Assembly (NCBI GenBank): GCA_013298775.1
Contig: JAAFIV010000031.1
Span: 1-53,131 of the forward strand
Direction of reading: 5' to 3'
DNA: 53,131 bases
Source of the DNA: Ignavibacteria bacterium
GTDB taxonomy: Bacteria > Bacteroidota > Ignavibacteria > Kapaibacteriales > UBA4661
Made by a program: the position numbers and the translations under genes. Numbering within the stretch: position 1 is the first letter of the stretch; every line of letters starts with the position of its first letter. The notes under the pieces were generated by a model. That model saw only the letters and a list, made by a program, of their open reading frames with translations. It was not told the origin of the DNA and did not search any database. Of the stretch, positions 43,234 through 52,194 are shown piece after piece.

Positions 43234-44256
43234 TTACAGGTTTTCGTTGTACACGGGAACATCCTTCACAGCGCGGCGTACTTTCGTTGGTTTGTCGCGG
43301 CGGGCGATAACGTGCAGCGCGGAAGCGTAGATGTCGCGCCAGGTCATGCCGAAACGCAGCATCAAATCTTTGCCGTCGCCGCTTCCGCCGAACACATCTT
43401 TCATGCCGACAAATTCCATCGGCACGGGATAGTTTTTCGCCAACACCTCAGCAACTGCGCCACCTAAGCCACCATGCACCTGATGTTCTTCCGCCGTTAC
43501 GACCGCGCCGCATTCTTCGGCAGCCGTTGTGAGCGTTTCCACGTCAATCGGTTTGAGCGTATGGCAATTTATCACGCGGGCTTGGATGCCGTGCTTTTCT
43601 GCCAGCTTTTCTGCGGCTTGCAGAGCTTCCCAGACGAGCAATCCACACGCCACAAGCGCAACATCATTCCCCTCGCGCAAGACCTCTGCGCGACCAAGCT
43701 GGAAGGGCGTTTCGGGCGTGGTGAACATAGCGGAATTATCGCGGCTGAAGCGCAAATACGCGGGTCCATGCAGTTCGCCAATGGCAATCGTTGCGCGGCG
43801 GGCTTCTTCGTAATCGCACGGCACAACAAGCGTCAGATGCGGCAAAGCGCGAAGCAAAGCGAAATCCTCCAAGACCTGATGCGTCGCGCCGTCTGGACCG
43901 ACCGTTACGCCAGAATGCGAACCCGCAATTTTCACATTTGCTTCGTTGTAGCAGACGGAAATGCGGAGTTGGTCGGCATTGCGCATGGTCGTAAATGCGC
44001 CGTAGCCCGCGAAAAATGGTATTTTCCCTGAAAGTGCCAGCCCAGCCGCAACGGTGGTTGCATTCTGCTCGGCAATGCCAATCGAAAAGAAGCGGTCGGG
44101 GAATTTTGCTTGAAAGACGGATGTAAGCACCGAGCCAGTAACATCCGCGCCAAGCGCGACGACGTTATCATATTTTTCGCCAAGCTCTAAAAGTCCTTGT
44201 CCGAAGCCTTGACGAGTAGCTTTCATGCCGGGTGTGGAAGGTATTGGTAATCCCAT
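43234..44256 (-). CDS. Transketolase C-terminal subunit (split type)
   Basis: A 340-residue protein equal to the C-terminal half of transketolase (Pyr and C-terminal domains). It has IGIAEQNATTVAAGLA with the catalytic Glu63, the FAGYGAFTTMRNADQLR region and a C-terminal AAEECGAVVTAEEHQVHGGLGGAVAEVL. Split transketolases are normally encoded as adjacent N and C genes. Here the neighbours are gltX and an amino acid permease, so the thiamine-diphosphate-binding N-terminal subunit must lie elsewhere or be replaced. The start at 44256 (MGLPIPSTPGMKATRQGFG) has an alternative at Met11. Confidence 0.92.
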   Translation of the reverse strand: MGLPIPSTPGMKATRQGFGQGLLELGEKYDNVVALGADVTGSVLTSVFQAKFPDRFFSIGIAEQNATTVAAGLALSGKIPFFAGYGAFTTMRNADQLRISVCYNEANVKIAGSHSGVTVGPDGATHQVLEDFALLRALPHLTLVVPCDYEEARRATIAIGELHGPAYLRFSRDNSAMFTTPETPFQLGRAEVLREGNDVALVACGLLVWEALQAAEKLAEKHGIQARVINCHTLKPIDVETLTTAAEECGAVVTAEEHQVHGGLGGAVAEVLAKNYPVPMEFVGMKDVFGGSGDGKDLMLRFGMTWRDIYASALHVIARRDKPTKVRRAVKDVPVYNENL

Positions 44257-44309
44257 AGTTGTTGAATATTTTGAAAATGAGGAATGTTTTCGATGGAGAA
44301 ATCAACATG

Positions 44310-44393
44310 ATGGTAGCACAGACACTCCTGTCTGTGCAAATGTACTAAGATTGAGGATTGCGCAGACAGAAGTGTCTGCGCTACTATTGAAGA
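44310..44393. repeat. Family B repeat, copy 10
   Basis: The left hairpin GTAGCACAGACACTCCTGTC (continuing TGTGC) and right hairpin GCGCAGACAGAAGTGTCTGC followed by GCTACTATTGAAG. It lies 14 bp downstream of the permease stop codon. Confidence 0.9.
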
Positions 44394-44407
44394 ATTGAAG
44401 TGAGTAT

Positions 44408-45904
44408 TTACGCTTCTTCCGAAGCATTTCTGCGCTGAAAATAAAAGTAAAACGGCAGCCCCAGCGCAACAAGGAACAAGCCAAACACTGAGTTAATAAG
44501 CGGCGATGTGCCGTTCATGTACGCCGTTACGTCGTTGTAGAGCGTGATGACAACATACGTCGCTGCAAAAATAACAAAAATTGCGGGAATATACGGATAC
44601 CCAAAAACCTTGTACGGACGCGGCGTGTCGGGCATTTTCTTGCGCAACACAAATACGCCATACGCGCCCATTGCATAAAAAATCCATGTTACGAAAATGA
44701 GCGTATCGGTGAGCATATCAAACGTGCCAGAAAGTACCAACACACACGACCAAAATGCTTGCAAAAACAAGGCGTTACCAGGGGTTTGGAACTTCGGATG
44801 CACTCGACCAATCGAAGTAAAAAACATCTTTTCCCGCGCCATTGCGAAATACACCCGCGCACTAGCGAGAATCGTACCGTTGGACGTGCCAAAGGCAGAA
44901 AGCATCACGCACGCAGCAATGAGCGAACCCCCAACGCCGCCAAACACCGCCGTTGCTACATCCGCCGCCACGAGCTTCGATTTTGCCATCACTTCAACAG
45001 GCAAAATGTACAAATATGCGAGGTTGATGGAAACATAAATGCCAATCGTGATGAGCATTCCAATCAGCAAGCCGCGAGGAATGGTGCGGTTTGGCTCTTT
45101 TACCTCGCCCGCAATGTAGGTGATATTGTTCCAGCCGTCATACGTCCAGAACGCGCCCGCCGTTGCCATAACAACAAGGAAAATGAGGCTGGTACTGGGG
45201 TTTGCTGCCGCCGTTGGTGCAGAGGTGATGAAATTGGCTGCATTGCCATTGCCAAAGATAAAACTTGCCAGAACGAGAAACGCCATTGCCACTACCTTCA
45301 GCGTCGTGAACACGCCTTGAATCATGCCGCCAAAGCGCACACCGAGATAATTCACAAACGACAAGAGGCAAATGATGAACATCGTGAGCAGCTTCACGCC
45401 GATATTTGCAAGTGGCATCAGCTTTCCGATGAAGGGAAGGTGAATGATGAAGGACTGCTCCACCTCAGGCGTGAAGCGGGGTAGCTGGATGAAGTATTCC
45501 GTGTAGGTTGAGAAAATAAAGGTAATGCTGGCAATCGAACCTGTTTGAATCACGGCGAAAATTGCCCAACCGTAGAGGTATGCCACGAAATTGCCGTACA
45601 TTCGCTGGAAGAACACGTATTGACCGCCTGTTGCGGAAATCATACCTGCGATTTCAGCATTGGTAAGTGCGCCGATAAAGGTCAGCAACCCCGCGCCAAT
45701 CCACACGCCGAGCAAAAGAAGCGGCGAACCGAGCTGCGAAGCCATCAGCGCAGGCTTCATAAAAATCCCCGACCCTACCATCGAACCGACAATGATAGCA
45801 ACCGTTGTGTATAAGCCAAGCGTGGGAACAAGTTTTTGTTCGCTCGCGCTACCAATCTGCGCTTGTGCGTCGGATTTCTCCTGAGCTTGTACGTGTTTTG
45901 CCAT
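44408..45904 (-). CDS. APC-family amino acid permease
   Basis: A 498-residue inner-membrane transporter with about 12 hydrophobic segments. TM1 carries the family's substrate-binding unwound region (LYTTVAIIVGSMVGSGIFMKPALMA), and TM6-type FWTYDGWNNITYIAGEVKEPNRTIPRGLL is characteristic of the LAT/SteT-like exchangers. The N-terminal 35 residues are hydrophilic (AKHVQAQEKSDAQAQIGS). Substrate probably a neutral amino acid, unproven. The start at 45904 is preferred over ATG 45994, which encodes a Phe/His-rich leader. Confidence 0.92.
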   Translation of the reverse strand: MAKHVQAQEKSDAQAQIGSASEQKLVPTLGLYTTVAIIVGSMVGSGIFMKPALMASQLGSPLLLLGVWIGAGLLTFIGALTNAEIAGMISATGGQYVFFQRMYGNFVAYLYGWAIFAVIQTGSIASITFIFSTYTEYFIQLPRFTPEVEQSFIIHLPFIGKLMPLANIGVKLLTMFIICLLSFVNYLGVRFGGMIQGVFTTLKVVAMAFLVLASFIFGNGNAANFITSAPTAAANPSTSLIFLVVMATAGAFWTYDGWNNITYIAGEVKEPNRTIPRGLLIGMLITIGIYVSINLAYLYILPVEVMAKSKLVAADVATAVFGGVGGSLIAACVMLSAFGTSNGTILASARVYFAMAREKMFFTSIGRVHPKFQTPGNALFLQAFWSCVLVLSGTFDMLTDTLIFVTWIFYAMGAYGVFVLRKKMPDTPRPYKVFGYPYIPAIFVIFAATYVVITLYNDVTAYMNGTSPLINSVFGLFLVALGLPFYFYFQRRNASEEA

Positions 45905-46043
45905 GCGGTATTTCGGGAAAAGGGTGAGAAACGAAATGTGAATTGTACGCCAAAAAGAATGCAGCGAAGTTGTAGAAAAAATCGCATCTGACAAACAACT
46001 TTTTCATGGGAGAAGGGCGCAGGAAGGGCAGACAGGAGTTTAC

Positions 46044-46133
46044 AACCACAGATTTTTTTTACAACAAAGGACACAGAGCGCACAGAGTCTCAATCTTCCT
46101 TGATACTCAGTGAACTCGGTGTCCTCTGCGGCT
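46044..46133. repeat. Repeat E: GGACACAGAG inverted element
   Basis: Left arm AAAGGACACAGAGCGCACAG and right arm AACTCGGTGTCCTCTGCGGC are inverted partners separated by about 35 bp. The words are of a kind I recall as common interspersed sequences in several phyla. Only one copy was seen in this window. Confidence 0.65.
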
Positions 46134-46179
46134 GATACAAATCTATACTTCAAAAATGTACGGTCAATAGGAGCATCCT

Positions 46180-46257
46180 GTGGGGCAGAGACCAGAGTTT
46201 CTGCTCTGCCCCAGATACATACTGGCTTCGGTAGCACGGACACTCTTGTCTGTGCCT
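46180..46257. repeat. Family B repeat, copy 11 (double hairpin)
   Basis: A strong hairpin TGGGGCAGAGACCAGAGTTT..CTCTGCCCCA is followed by ATACTGGCTTCGGTAGCACG and GACACTCTTGTCTGTGCC. The second half matches the copy at 9335. It lies 9 bp downstream of the OmpA-type stop codon. Confidence 0.85.
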
Positions 46258-46266
46258 CTGCGCCCA

Positions 46267-48558
46267 CTACTCCTGCACAGGCGTTTCCACAATTATCGTC
46301 ACCGTGCGGCAGTAGAAGCGTCCTTCGGGGATGTCGGTGTCGTACAGCAGCACCGTTTTCCCTAAGCCGCGTACTTCGGCACGTTTCGCCAAATCCAGTG
46401 CTGATGCGGTTTCGCGGGCGCGAGACTTCGACAAACGGAGCGAATAATCAAGCGGATTGGTGTAATCGGTATAGCCTGAAATGCGCACCGTTGCTTGCTG
46501 CCCGATTTGCCCTTTGATGTAATTCGCAATGCGGTTTTGTGTTTGCGTCAAATTTGCTTTGTCGAAATCGAACAAAATCAAGCTGTATCGGTCTATTTCC
46601 TTGTCCTTGATACGCTCGCGGCGTTTGCGCTGAATCGTGATTTGCTCTACCGGCGCAGAACCATTGTGCTGCAAACGATTTCCCTCGGTATCGGTCAAAG
46701 ACAGCGTAAACTCAAGCGGCGTGGGCGCACGCGGGATGTTTGCTTGGCTTTCGGCAATGTTCCAATCCAACACCTTCGGCAGCGAGCCTGTTCCACGAAA
46801 TTCCTTCAGCACTTGTCCGCTTTGCGCAACGCTGATTGTCCACTCTTTCACATCGCCTTGAGGCAAGACTACACGCGGGCGGAAGCGGATAATTGGCGGC
46901 GAAACCGTGCGCACGGTGTCCATTGTTTTCACGGGTTCGAGAATTTCCCACGTATCGCTGGCAAATTCCACACGCCGATTTTCCTGTTGCACTTCGGCGG
47001 TGTATAGCCCCGTGTTAGAAACGGTCGCCATTTGCGGCAGGTTACGGGTTTGAATGGGCAAGCGCGTGGAATCAATTCCCCAGACATTGCTCAAATAATC
47101 ACGCACAGCTTTGGCGCGGCGATACGAAAGCGCAGTATTCGTGCGCTCTGTGGGCGTGGTGTTGTCGTTGCAGCCTGTGAGCGTGAGTTTTGCTTTTGGG
47201 TAAAGGCGCATCCGCTTACCAATGATATTCAAGGCTTGGTGATAGGTTTCTAGCATCTCGAAATTGTGCAGCGTGTTCACGTTGTACGCGCTTGTATCCC
47301 GCGTGGATAGACGCTCGTAGCGTTCGGGGATGTTGTCGCTGCCCTGCTCGAAAAAGATGTACGGCAGAAGCGGGCGCAAATTCACCGATAAAAATTCTTC
47401 AATGCGGAAGGTAACGTCGGGCAGTTCCCGTCCATCGCGCTCCACGCCTACTGCCGTGATGCTTGCCGTGAGTTCGTTGCCGCGTTTCATCGTGCCGTTG
47501 TCGCGGTCTGTTTTTACAATTTCTGGGCGCACGGGCTTGTCGGACGGGCGCGTGATGTTTTGCGGTGGAGGCTCTTGATTTTGTGCGGTCTGTGGCGGCG
47601 TTGGCTCGGAAGACGACGAATCCAATACTTTGCGCTCTGGTGCGAATTTCAGCGCAATTCCTGCACGAATTTGATGTACATTCCAGTAATTACTTGAGTT
47701 TGCCCATGCGGAGCTTTGTACAATCGGCGTGATTGGATAAGAATAAAACACCTCTGGCGTGATATAGACCGTGCGCTTTGCATTCAAGGGAATTTCCCAT
47801 GAAAGCCCCGCCATTACTGAAATAGAGTACGGTGTAGAACCTGGAATTTCGCCGCTTTGCTGATTGCGTAAACGATTCCCTGTATCAACAAACACCAGCG
47901 AATCGGGAGCAACAATGCGCTCTTCCATTGCAAAACTGCGCTGAATCGCGTAGCCGAGATGCCCGCCGAGCATAATCGTCAAGCCGTCGTCGGTCTTGCT
48001 CAAGCCTGTAAAGGGCTTAATGGTGAGCATTGGTTCAAGGGCAATATTGCCTAAGTTCGCGCTGATGGTGTGCGAGATTGTCCCCAAAGCAGGCTCGGCA
48101 TCTCGTGTTGGCGTAGCATTGCCGTACACGAGCGATGTTGTTGCTTTGCGCTCCTCCCACGACGGAACGCCCGCAAGCCGCACATAACCTAAGCGGAGCG
48201 ACATTCCCACAACATTACCAAACGGCACATCGTAGAGCAATCCTGCGGCAAAGTTATGAGCAATGGCATCGCGGAAATTCTCGCAACAGCTTGGCACACC
48301 TGGTAATTCCTTGAAGTTCGCATAGTGCGTGGTGTAGGCGTATTGTCCCCACACGCCGAAGCGGGTGCGTGGCGTGGAATCGAGCTTTTGTGCGTGTACT
48401 GGGATATTTACAAACACAAGCAGCAGCAATAGTAGCACAGACATTCTTGTCTGTGAGTGTTGGTGCATTGTGTGGGAATTCACAGACAGGAATGTCTGTG
48501 CCACTGGGAAACTCAGACTGTGTCTTTGTGGAAAATATTTTTGCATCAAATTTTTCAT
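46267..48558 (-). CDS. Outer-membrane beta-barrel protein with two OmpA-like domains
   Basis: A 763-residue protein. The N-terminal region has a signal peptide core MSVLLLLLLVFVNIPVHAQ and then a barrel domain (RFGVWGQYAYTTHYANF, VGMSLRLGYVRLAGV, IALEPMLTIKPFTG, MLGGHLGYAIQRSF, VYITPEVFYSYPIT). Two OmpA/MotB-like peptidoglycan-binding regions follow: FFEQGSDNIPERYERLS with TLTGCNDNTTPTERTNTALSYRRAKAVRDYL, and ILFDFDKANLTQTQNRIANYI with RISGYTDYTNPLDYSLRLSKSRA. Its first ATG (48558) overlaps the TGA of the upstream gene as ATGA, suggesting coupling. However, residues 18-43 of that reading are family B repeat sequence (AQTFLSVN, QTRMSVL). Alternative starts are Met31 (48468) and Met39 (48444). 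Confidence 0.85.
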   Translation of the reverse strand: MKNLMQKYFPQRHSLSFPVAQTFLSVNSHTMHQHSQTRMSVLLLLLLVFVNIPVHAQKLDSTPRTRFGVWGQYAYTTHYANFKELPGVPSCCENFRDAIAHNFAAGLLYDVPFGNVVGMSLRLGYVRLAGVPSWEERKATTSLVYGNATPTRDAEPALGTISHTISANLGNIALEPMLTIKPFTGLSKTDDGLTIMLGGHLGYAIQRSFAMEERIVAPDSLVFVDTGNRLRNQQSGEIPGSTPYSISVMAGLSWEIPLNAKRTVYITPEVFYSYPITPIVQSSAWANSSNYWNVHQIRAGIALKFAPERKVLDSSSSEPTPPQTAQNQEPPPQNITRPSDKPVRPEIVKTDRDNGTMKRGNELTASITAVGVERDGRELPDVTFRIEEFLSVNLRPLLPYIFFEQGSDNIPERYERLSTRDTSAYNVNTLHNFEMLETYHQALNIIGKRMRLYPKAKLTLTGCNDNTTPTERTNTALSYRRAKAVRDYLSNVWGIDSTRLPIQTRNLPQMATVSNTGLYTAEVQQENRRVEFASDTWEILEPVKTMDTVRTVSPPIIRFRPRVVLPQGDVKEWTISVAQSGQVLKEFRGTGSLPKVLDWNIAESQANIPRAPTPLEFTLSLTDTEGNRLQHNGSAPVEQITIQRKRRERIKDKEIDRYSLILFDFDKANLTQTQNRIANYIKGQIGQQATVRISGYTDYTNPLDYSLRLSKSRARETASALDLAKRAEVRGLGKTVLLYDTDIPEGRFYCRTVTIIVETPVQE
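48431..48507. repeat. Family B repeat, copy 12, inside the OmpA-type leader
   Basis: GTAGCACAGACATTCTTGTC (continuing TGTGAGTGTTGG) and CACAGACAGGAATGTCTGTG with CCACTGGG. It lies 47 bp downstream of the ASH-repeat gene's stop codon, as expected for the family, but falls inside the annotated 5' end of the next gene. Confidence 0.92.
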
Positions 48559-51500
48559 CGTATCACCTCCAAGCGGCGTGTAATGCGCTGTGTGGGCGTT
48601 TGTAAAATGGCGAAATAAAGACCACTTGCGAGCGTGGAAGCGTCAAGTTCAATCGAGTATGTGCCAGATTCCATCTCGGTTGCAAGCAGTTGGCGAAGTT
48701 CTTGTCCCATCGTGTTGGTGAGCGTAAGCGTGGTAAAACCTCGCTCCATGAGGCTAATTTCCAATACCGATTTCTCCTGTACGGGATTCGGTTTTGCTGC
48801 AAGAAGCAGCGTCGCGCTCGTGGCATAGCGTACAAGCCGCGTCCCGCCTGCCAAGCAGATGCGCTCGGCGGCAGTGCGCGCTGAGGCGGTGTCGAGGTTC
48901 AAACAAATGCCGCCCGATGCTGGATTATCGAGAAATACTTGTGTTGCGGTGGTATTGCCGAGTGTGATGCGGAAGGGGATTCGTGCAAGAACGCTATCGG
49001 TAGGAATTGGGGTTGGCAAGGGCAAGCGCAAAGCAATGATGCGGTCTCCACCAACAATTCGCCCTTTGTCTGCGCCCATGGGATACATAATGCTGAGATT
49101 AAAGCGCAGATTTGCACTAAATTCTCTGATGCCTGCCTCGCGCAAGAACCGCGCATTTTCTAAGCGCAATGGCAAAAACACCGTATCGCCAATGCCGCCA
49201 GAAACTGACTCCAAGCGCAAACGCGCCGTTGCGGGCAGAGTCTCGGCAAACGCGCTCACCGACGAGGTTTTGGAGCAGGTAAAGCCGAAATCGCGGAGAA
49301 GGGGCGTAATTTGCGTGGTCAAATACGTGCGTCCGCAGGGCGAACCTGCATAGCGCATGGTTACTTGTGCCATCGCGCCTGGCATGGTTGGATTGGGCGA
49401 AATACTTTCCACCGAAAATATGCTATCCTGCCCGAAACGAAGCGGTACATTCCACTCAATCGGCAGATTGCCCGTGTTGCGCAAGGTGAGCGTTTTGGTA
49501 ACAGGCGTATTCGGCGGAACAGTGCCGAAGGTCGTAAATATCGGCTCTACGGCGTTTATCCATTCAAAATCGCGGACATTTTTTATGCCCGAAAGCGTTG
49601 TGCTGGTCGAGCCAGCAGCGTCGCGGTTTATGGCGTTGGAAAGATAGCGGAAGGTCTGATTTGCCGCGCCCAGCACCATTGGCTGAAAGCGCACGGTGAG
49701 TGTAGTGTCGCGCCCGCCAAGAATGCGAATGGGCAACGACGCGCTACTCGCCGCATCAATACTGATACTTGACGTATTGCCGCTTTGAAGAGATTGAATA
49801 CTGGTGATGAGCAAATCCTGCCCGCCTGTATTGCGCACAGTTACGCTTGAGCGAGAACTCACTTCACAGCTCAGAGGCGCAAACACAAGATTCTCAGTAA
49901 CAGCAATGCGCGGCGGCAAGATAGTTGCTTGCGCAGTGAAGGTTTGTACACGCCCGCAAGCATCAGTGAATGCACCCATGCTGCTTGCGTCGGTTGCGCT
50001 GCCCAAGAAACTCACTGTTACGATGGATGTACCGCCAACAGCCGTTACAGATGGCGTAATATCTCGAATCGTGAACACACCGCCCAGCGTCGTGCGCCCG
50101 CTCCAGTTGAGCGGTGTTGTGCCGAGATTGCGAACGGTCAAAGTGTCCGTTGCGCCGATATTTGGGAAAATGTTCACAAAGCGAAGAGCGGTGCGGGAGA
50201 GAGCGAATCCAACAGAATCTTTCCCACCTTGCAACACGACGTTGAAGGTTGGAAAATCATCGGCATTAGAAATAAAGCGGAGTGTATCGGTGAATGCACC
50301 TGTGCGGCTCGGATTGAAGCGTACTTGAAGCGTTTGCGGCTGTCCAGAGCGCACCGAGAGTGGCACTGCGGGCATGGGAACAAGCGAAAACGGACTACTT
50401 GCGCCGCCCACAAGCGTTATTTGGCTAATGACCAAATCTTGCCCGTCGCTGCTGGTGTTGCGCACGGTGAAACTGACCGTAGAATCATTCGCGCAGGTAA
50501 GCGTGCTGAAATTGATAGGACTCGCAACGCCAATACCCGGACGCGGTTTGTCAATGTTAATCCGCATGGTTACTGGGGTTTGGCGGGAGCAATCGTCCAG
50601 AACGTTCCAAACCGTGCTGAATTGCCCAGCAACCGACGTATTTGCAAAGCGCACCGTTACTTGCGAGGTTGCCCCTGCGAGCGTGGGATTGGGCGAAACA
50701 CTTTCCACCACGTAGCCATTGGTCAGTGTTGCGGGGAGCAGCCACGCTTTGGCGGTTGTGCCTGTATTGGTAATGCTGAATGTGCGCGTTAGTGCTGGTG
50801 CGCCGCGTGTGATGGTGCCAAAATCGAGGTCGCGTGTGGAAACGGTGAGATTGACCGAATCTTTCAATGCCGTAACTGTTACTGTCGTGATGCCTGTTTG
50901 CGCATTGGAAAACAAGGTAATACGCGCTGTGCGGTCGGGTGGCATCGCATTGCGCGGCGTGTAGCGGACGGTAATATCGCGTGTTTGGTTGAATGGCACA
51001 AGAAGTGGCGTAGAATCGGACAGCATCGTGGGGCTGATAATTTGATAATCGGGCAAAGTAAAACTCGCCCCTGTAATGCGCAAGGTTACTTGTCCCGAAT
51101 TATAGACACGCAAGGTGGTGTCCTTGTAGGGCGCGTCAGTATTAGAACAAGCAAAATCGCCGAAGTTGATAGGGCGCGTGGAAAGACCCGATGGCGTAAC
51201 GGTGATGTTTGGCGGGTTCTGTGCGGTGCGTGCTTCGAGCGTAAACAATGGACCGATGACGTTGCAAATTCTATCCTGCGGACTTGTGGCATAGGTGAGA
51301 TATTGTCCTGCAATTGCGCCCAGAAAGCGCACGGTTACAAACGAGGTATCGCCTGGCTGAAGGACAACGCGATAATTGGTCGGATTACTTGGGTCAATAA
51401 TAGGCGTAGGGCGAATGCTGGTAATGCGAAAACTACCGATGTCAATGGGAATTTGCCAATCCATCGGGACAGTACCGTTATTGCGCACAAACGGCAAGGT

Positions 51501-52145
51501 AATATCAGCAGTGGCGTTGGCGGCAAGCACGCCGAAGTCGTAGCCACGCGATAAAAGCTCGAAGGAACGGCGTTCGCGTTTGGTGATGATGGGGAAATCG
51601 CTGACAATCGGGGTACCGATACTATCTACTGAATATACCCGCAAGGTCGCACTGCTACTTGTCCCAAGGTCAGGAGTGGAAAAACTCGCAACAACTAAGG
51701 TGCGCCTTCCAGCGACGACAGTAACAGGTGAAGCGGGTATAAGCACGCGAAAACTTGCTGTTGGTGGTGCGTTCAAAATGCGCACGCTATCCACGCGCCC
51801 GCTAATGAAACGCCGACCAGTAGGTGTTTGCGGAGTAATCGGTACCTCGACGAATAATTCAGTTTCAACGGAATCCAGCACAGGCGAATCGCAAAATTGC
51901 GTACGAAAATTCCAGATTGCGATAGGACCAGCCGTTGCCTCAGATTGCCGCCCTTTCACGGAGCCATTCACAGGCGTATTTACTCTCGCAGACAAGATTT
52001 GACGCGGTGCGCGTGGTGCTTCAGAAAAAAATGTCTGCGCGGCAAGGAATGTGGGCATTCCAAGAGAAATAGCCGAGAGCAAACACAGAGCGGCACACAA
52101 GAAGTGGTGCCGCCGTGAAGGTATTGTTGAGGGAACAATCTTCAT
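48555..52145 (-). CDS. ASH/HYDIN-repeat surface protein with T9SS sorting domain
   Basis: A 1196-residue exported protein. An N-terminal signal peptide (FLCAALCLLSAISLGMPTFLAAQ) precedes a chain of about seven immunoglobulin-like choice-of-anchor/ASH modules spanning roughly residues 190-985. Module starts include YDFGVLAANATADITLPF, INFGDFACSN, LDFGTITRGAPALTRTFSI, INFSTLTCAND and LRFVNIFPNIGATDTL. A cohesin-like beta-sandwich of about 130 residues follows (RLRLESVSGGIGDTVFLPLRLENA). The C-terminal 80 residues are a type A T9SS sorting domain (AKPNPVQEKSVLEISL, GLYFAILQTPTQRITRRLEVIR). The protein should be exported by T9SS and attached to the surface. It overlaps the OmpA-type gene by 4 bp. 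Confidence 0.92.
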   Translation of the reverse strand: MKIVPSTIPSRRHHFLCAALCLLSAISLGMPTFLAAQTFFSEAPRAPRQILSARVNTPVNGSVKGRQSEATAGPIAIWNFRTQFCDSPVLDSVETELFVEVPITPQTPTGRRFISGRVDSVRILNAPPTASFRVLIPASPVTVVAGRRTLVVASFSTPDLGTSSSATLRVYSVDSIGTPIVSDFPIITKRERRSFELLSRGYDFGVLAANATADITLPFVRNNGTVPMDWQIPIDIGSFRITSIRPTPIIDPSNPTNYRVVLQPGDTSFVTVRFLGAIAGQYLTYATSPQDRICNVIGPLFTLEARTAQNPPNITVTPSGLSTRPINFGDFACSNTDAPYKDTTLRVYNSGQVTLRITGASFTLPDYQIISPTMLSDSTPLLVPFNQTRDITVRYTPRNAMPPDRTARITLFSNAQTGITTVTVTALKDSVNLTVSTRDLDFGTITRGAPALTRTFSITNTGTTAKAWLLPATLTNGYVVESVSPNPTLAGATSQVTVRFANTSVAGQFSTVWNVLDDCSRQTPVTMRINIDKPRPGIGVASPINFSTLTCANDSTVSFTVRNTSSDGQDLVISQITLVGGASSPFSLVPMPAVPLSVRSGQPQTLQVRFNPSRTGAFTDTLRFISNADDFPTFNVVLQGGKDSVGFALSRTALRFVNIFPNIGATDTLTVRNLGTTPLNWSGRTTLGGVFTIRDITPSVTAVGGTSIVTVSFLGSATDASSMGAFTDACGRVQTFTAQATILPPRIAVTENLVFAPLSCEVSSRSSVTVRNTGGQDLLITSIQSLQSGNTSSISIDAASSASLPIRILGGRDTTLTVRFQPMVLGAANQTFRYLSNAINRDAAGSTSTTLSGIKNVRDFEWINAVEPIFTTFGTVPPNTPVTKTLTLRNTGNLPIEWNVPLRFGQDSIFSVESISPNPTMPGAMAQVTMRYAGSPCGRTYLTTQITPLLRDFGFTCSKTSSVSAFAETLPATARLRLESVSGGIGDTVFLPLRLENARFLREAGIREFSANLRFNLSIMYPMGADKGRIVGGDRIIALRLPLPTPIPTDSVLARIPFRITLGNTTATQVFLDNPASGGICLNLDTASARTAAERICLAGGTRLVRYATSATLLLAAKPNPVQEKSVLEISLMERGFTTLTLTNTMGQELRQLLATEMESGTYSIELDASTLASGLYFAILQTPTQRITRRLEVIR

Positions 52146-52194
52146 GGCGAAAACAAAAAGTGAATGGGGAGAAATACTTCAAGCAGCGCGTTTG

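Larger units (their letters stand above)
45905..46266. other. 362-bp intergenic region with two repeats
   Basis: Contains repeat E (46044-46133) and a family B copy (46180-46257) between the permease start and the OmpA-type stop codon. No gene seen. Confidence 0.6.
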
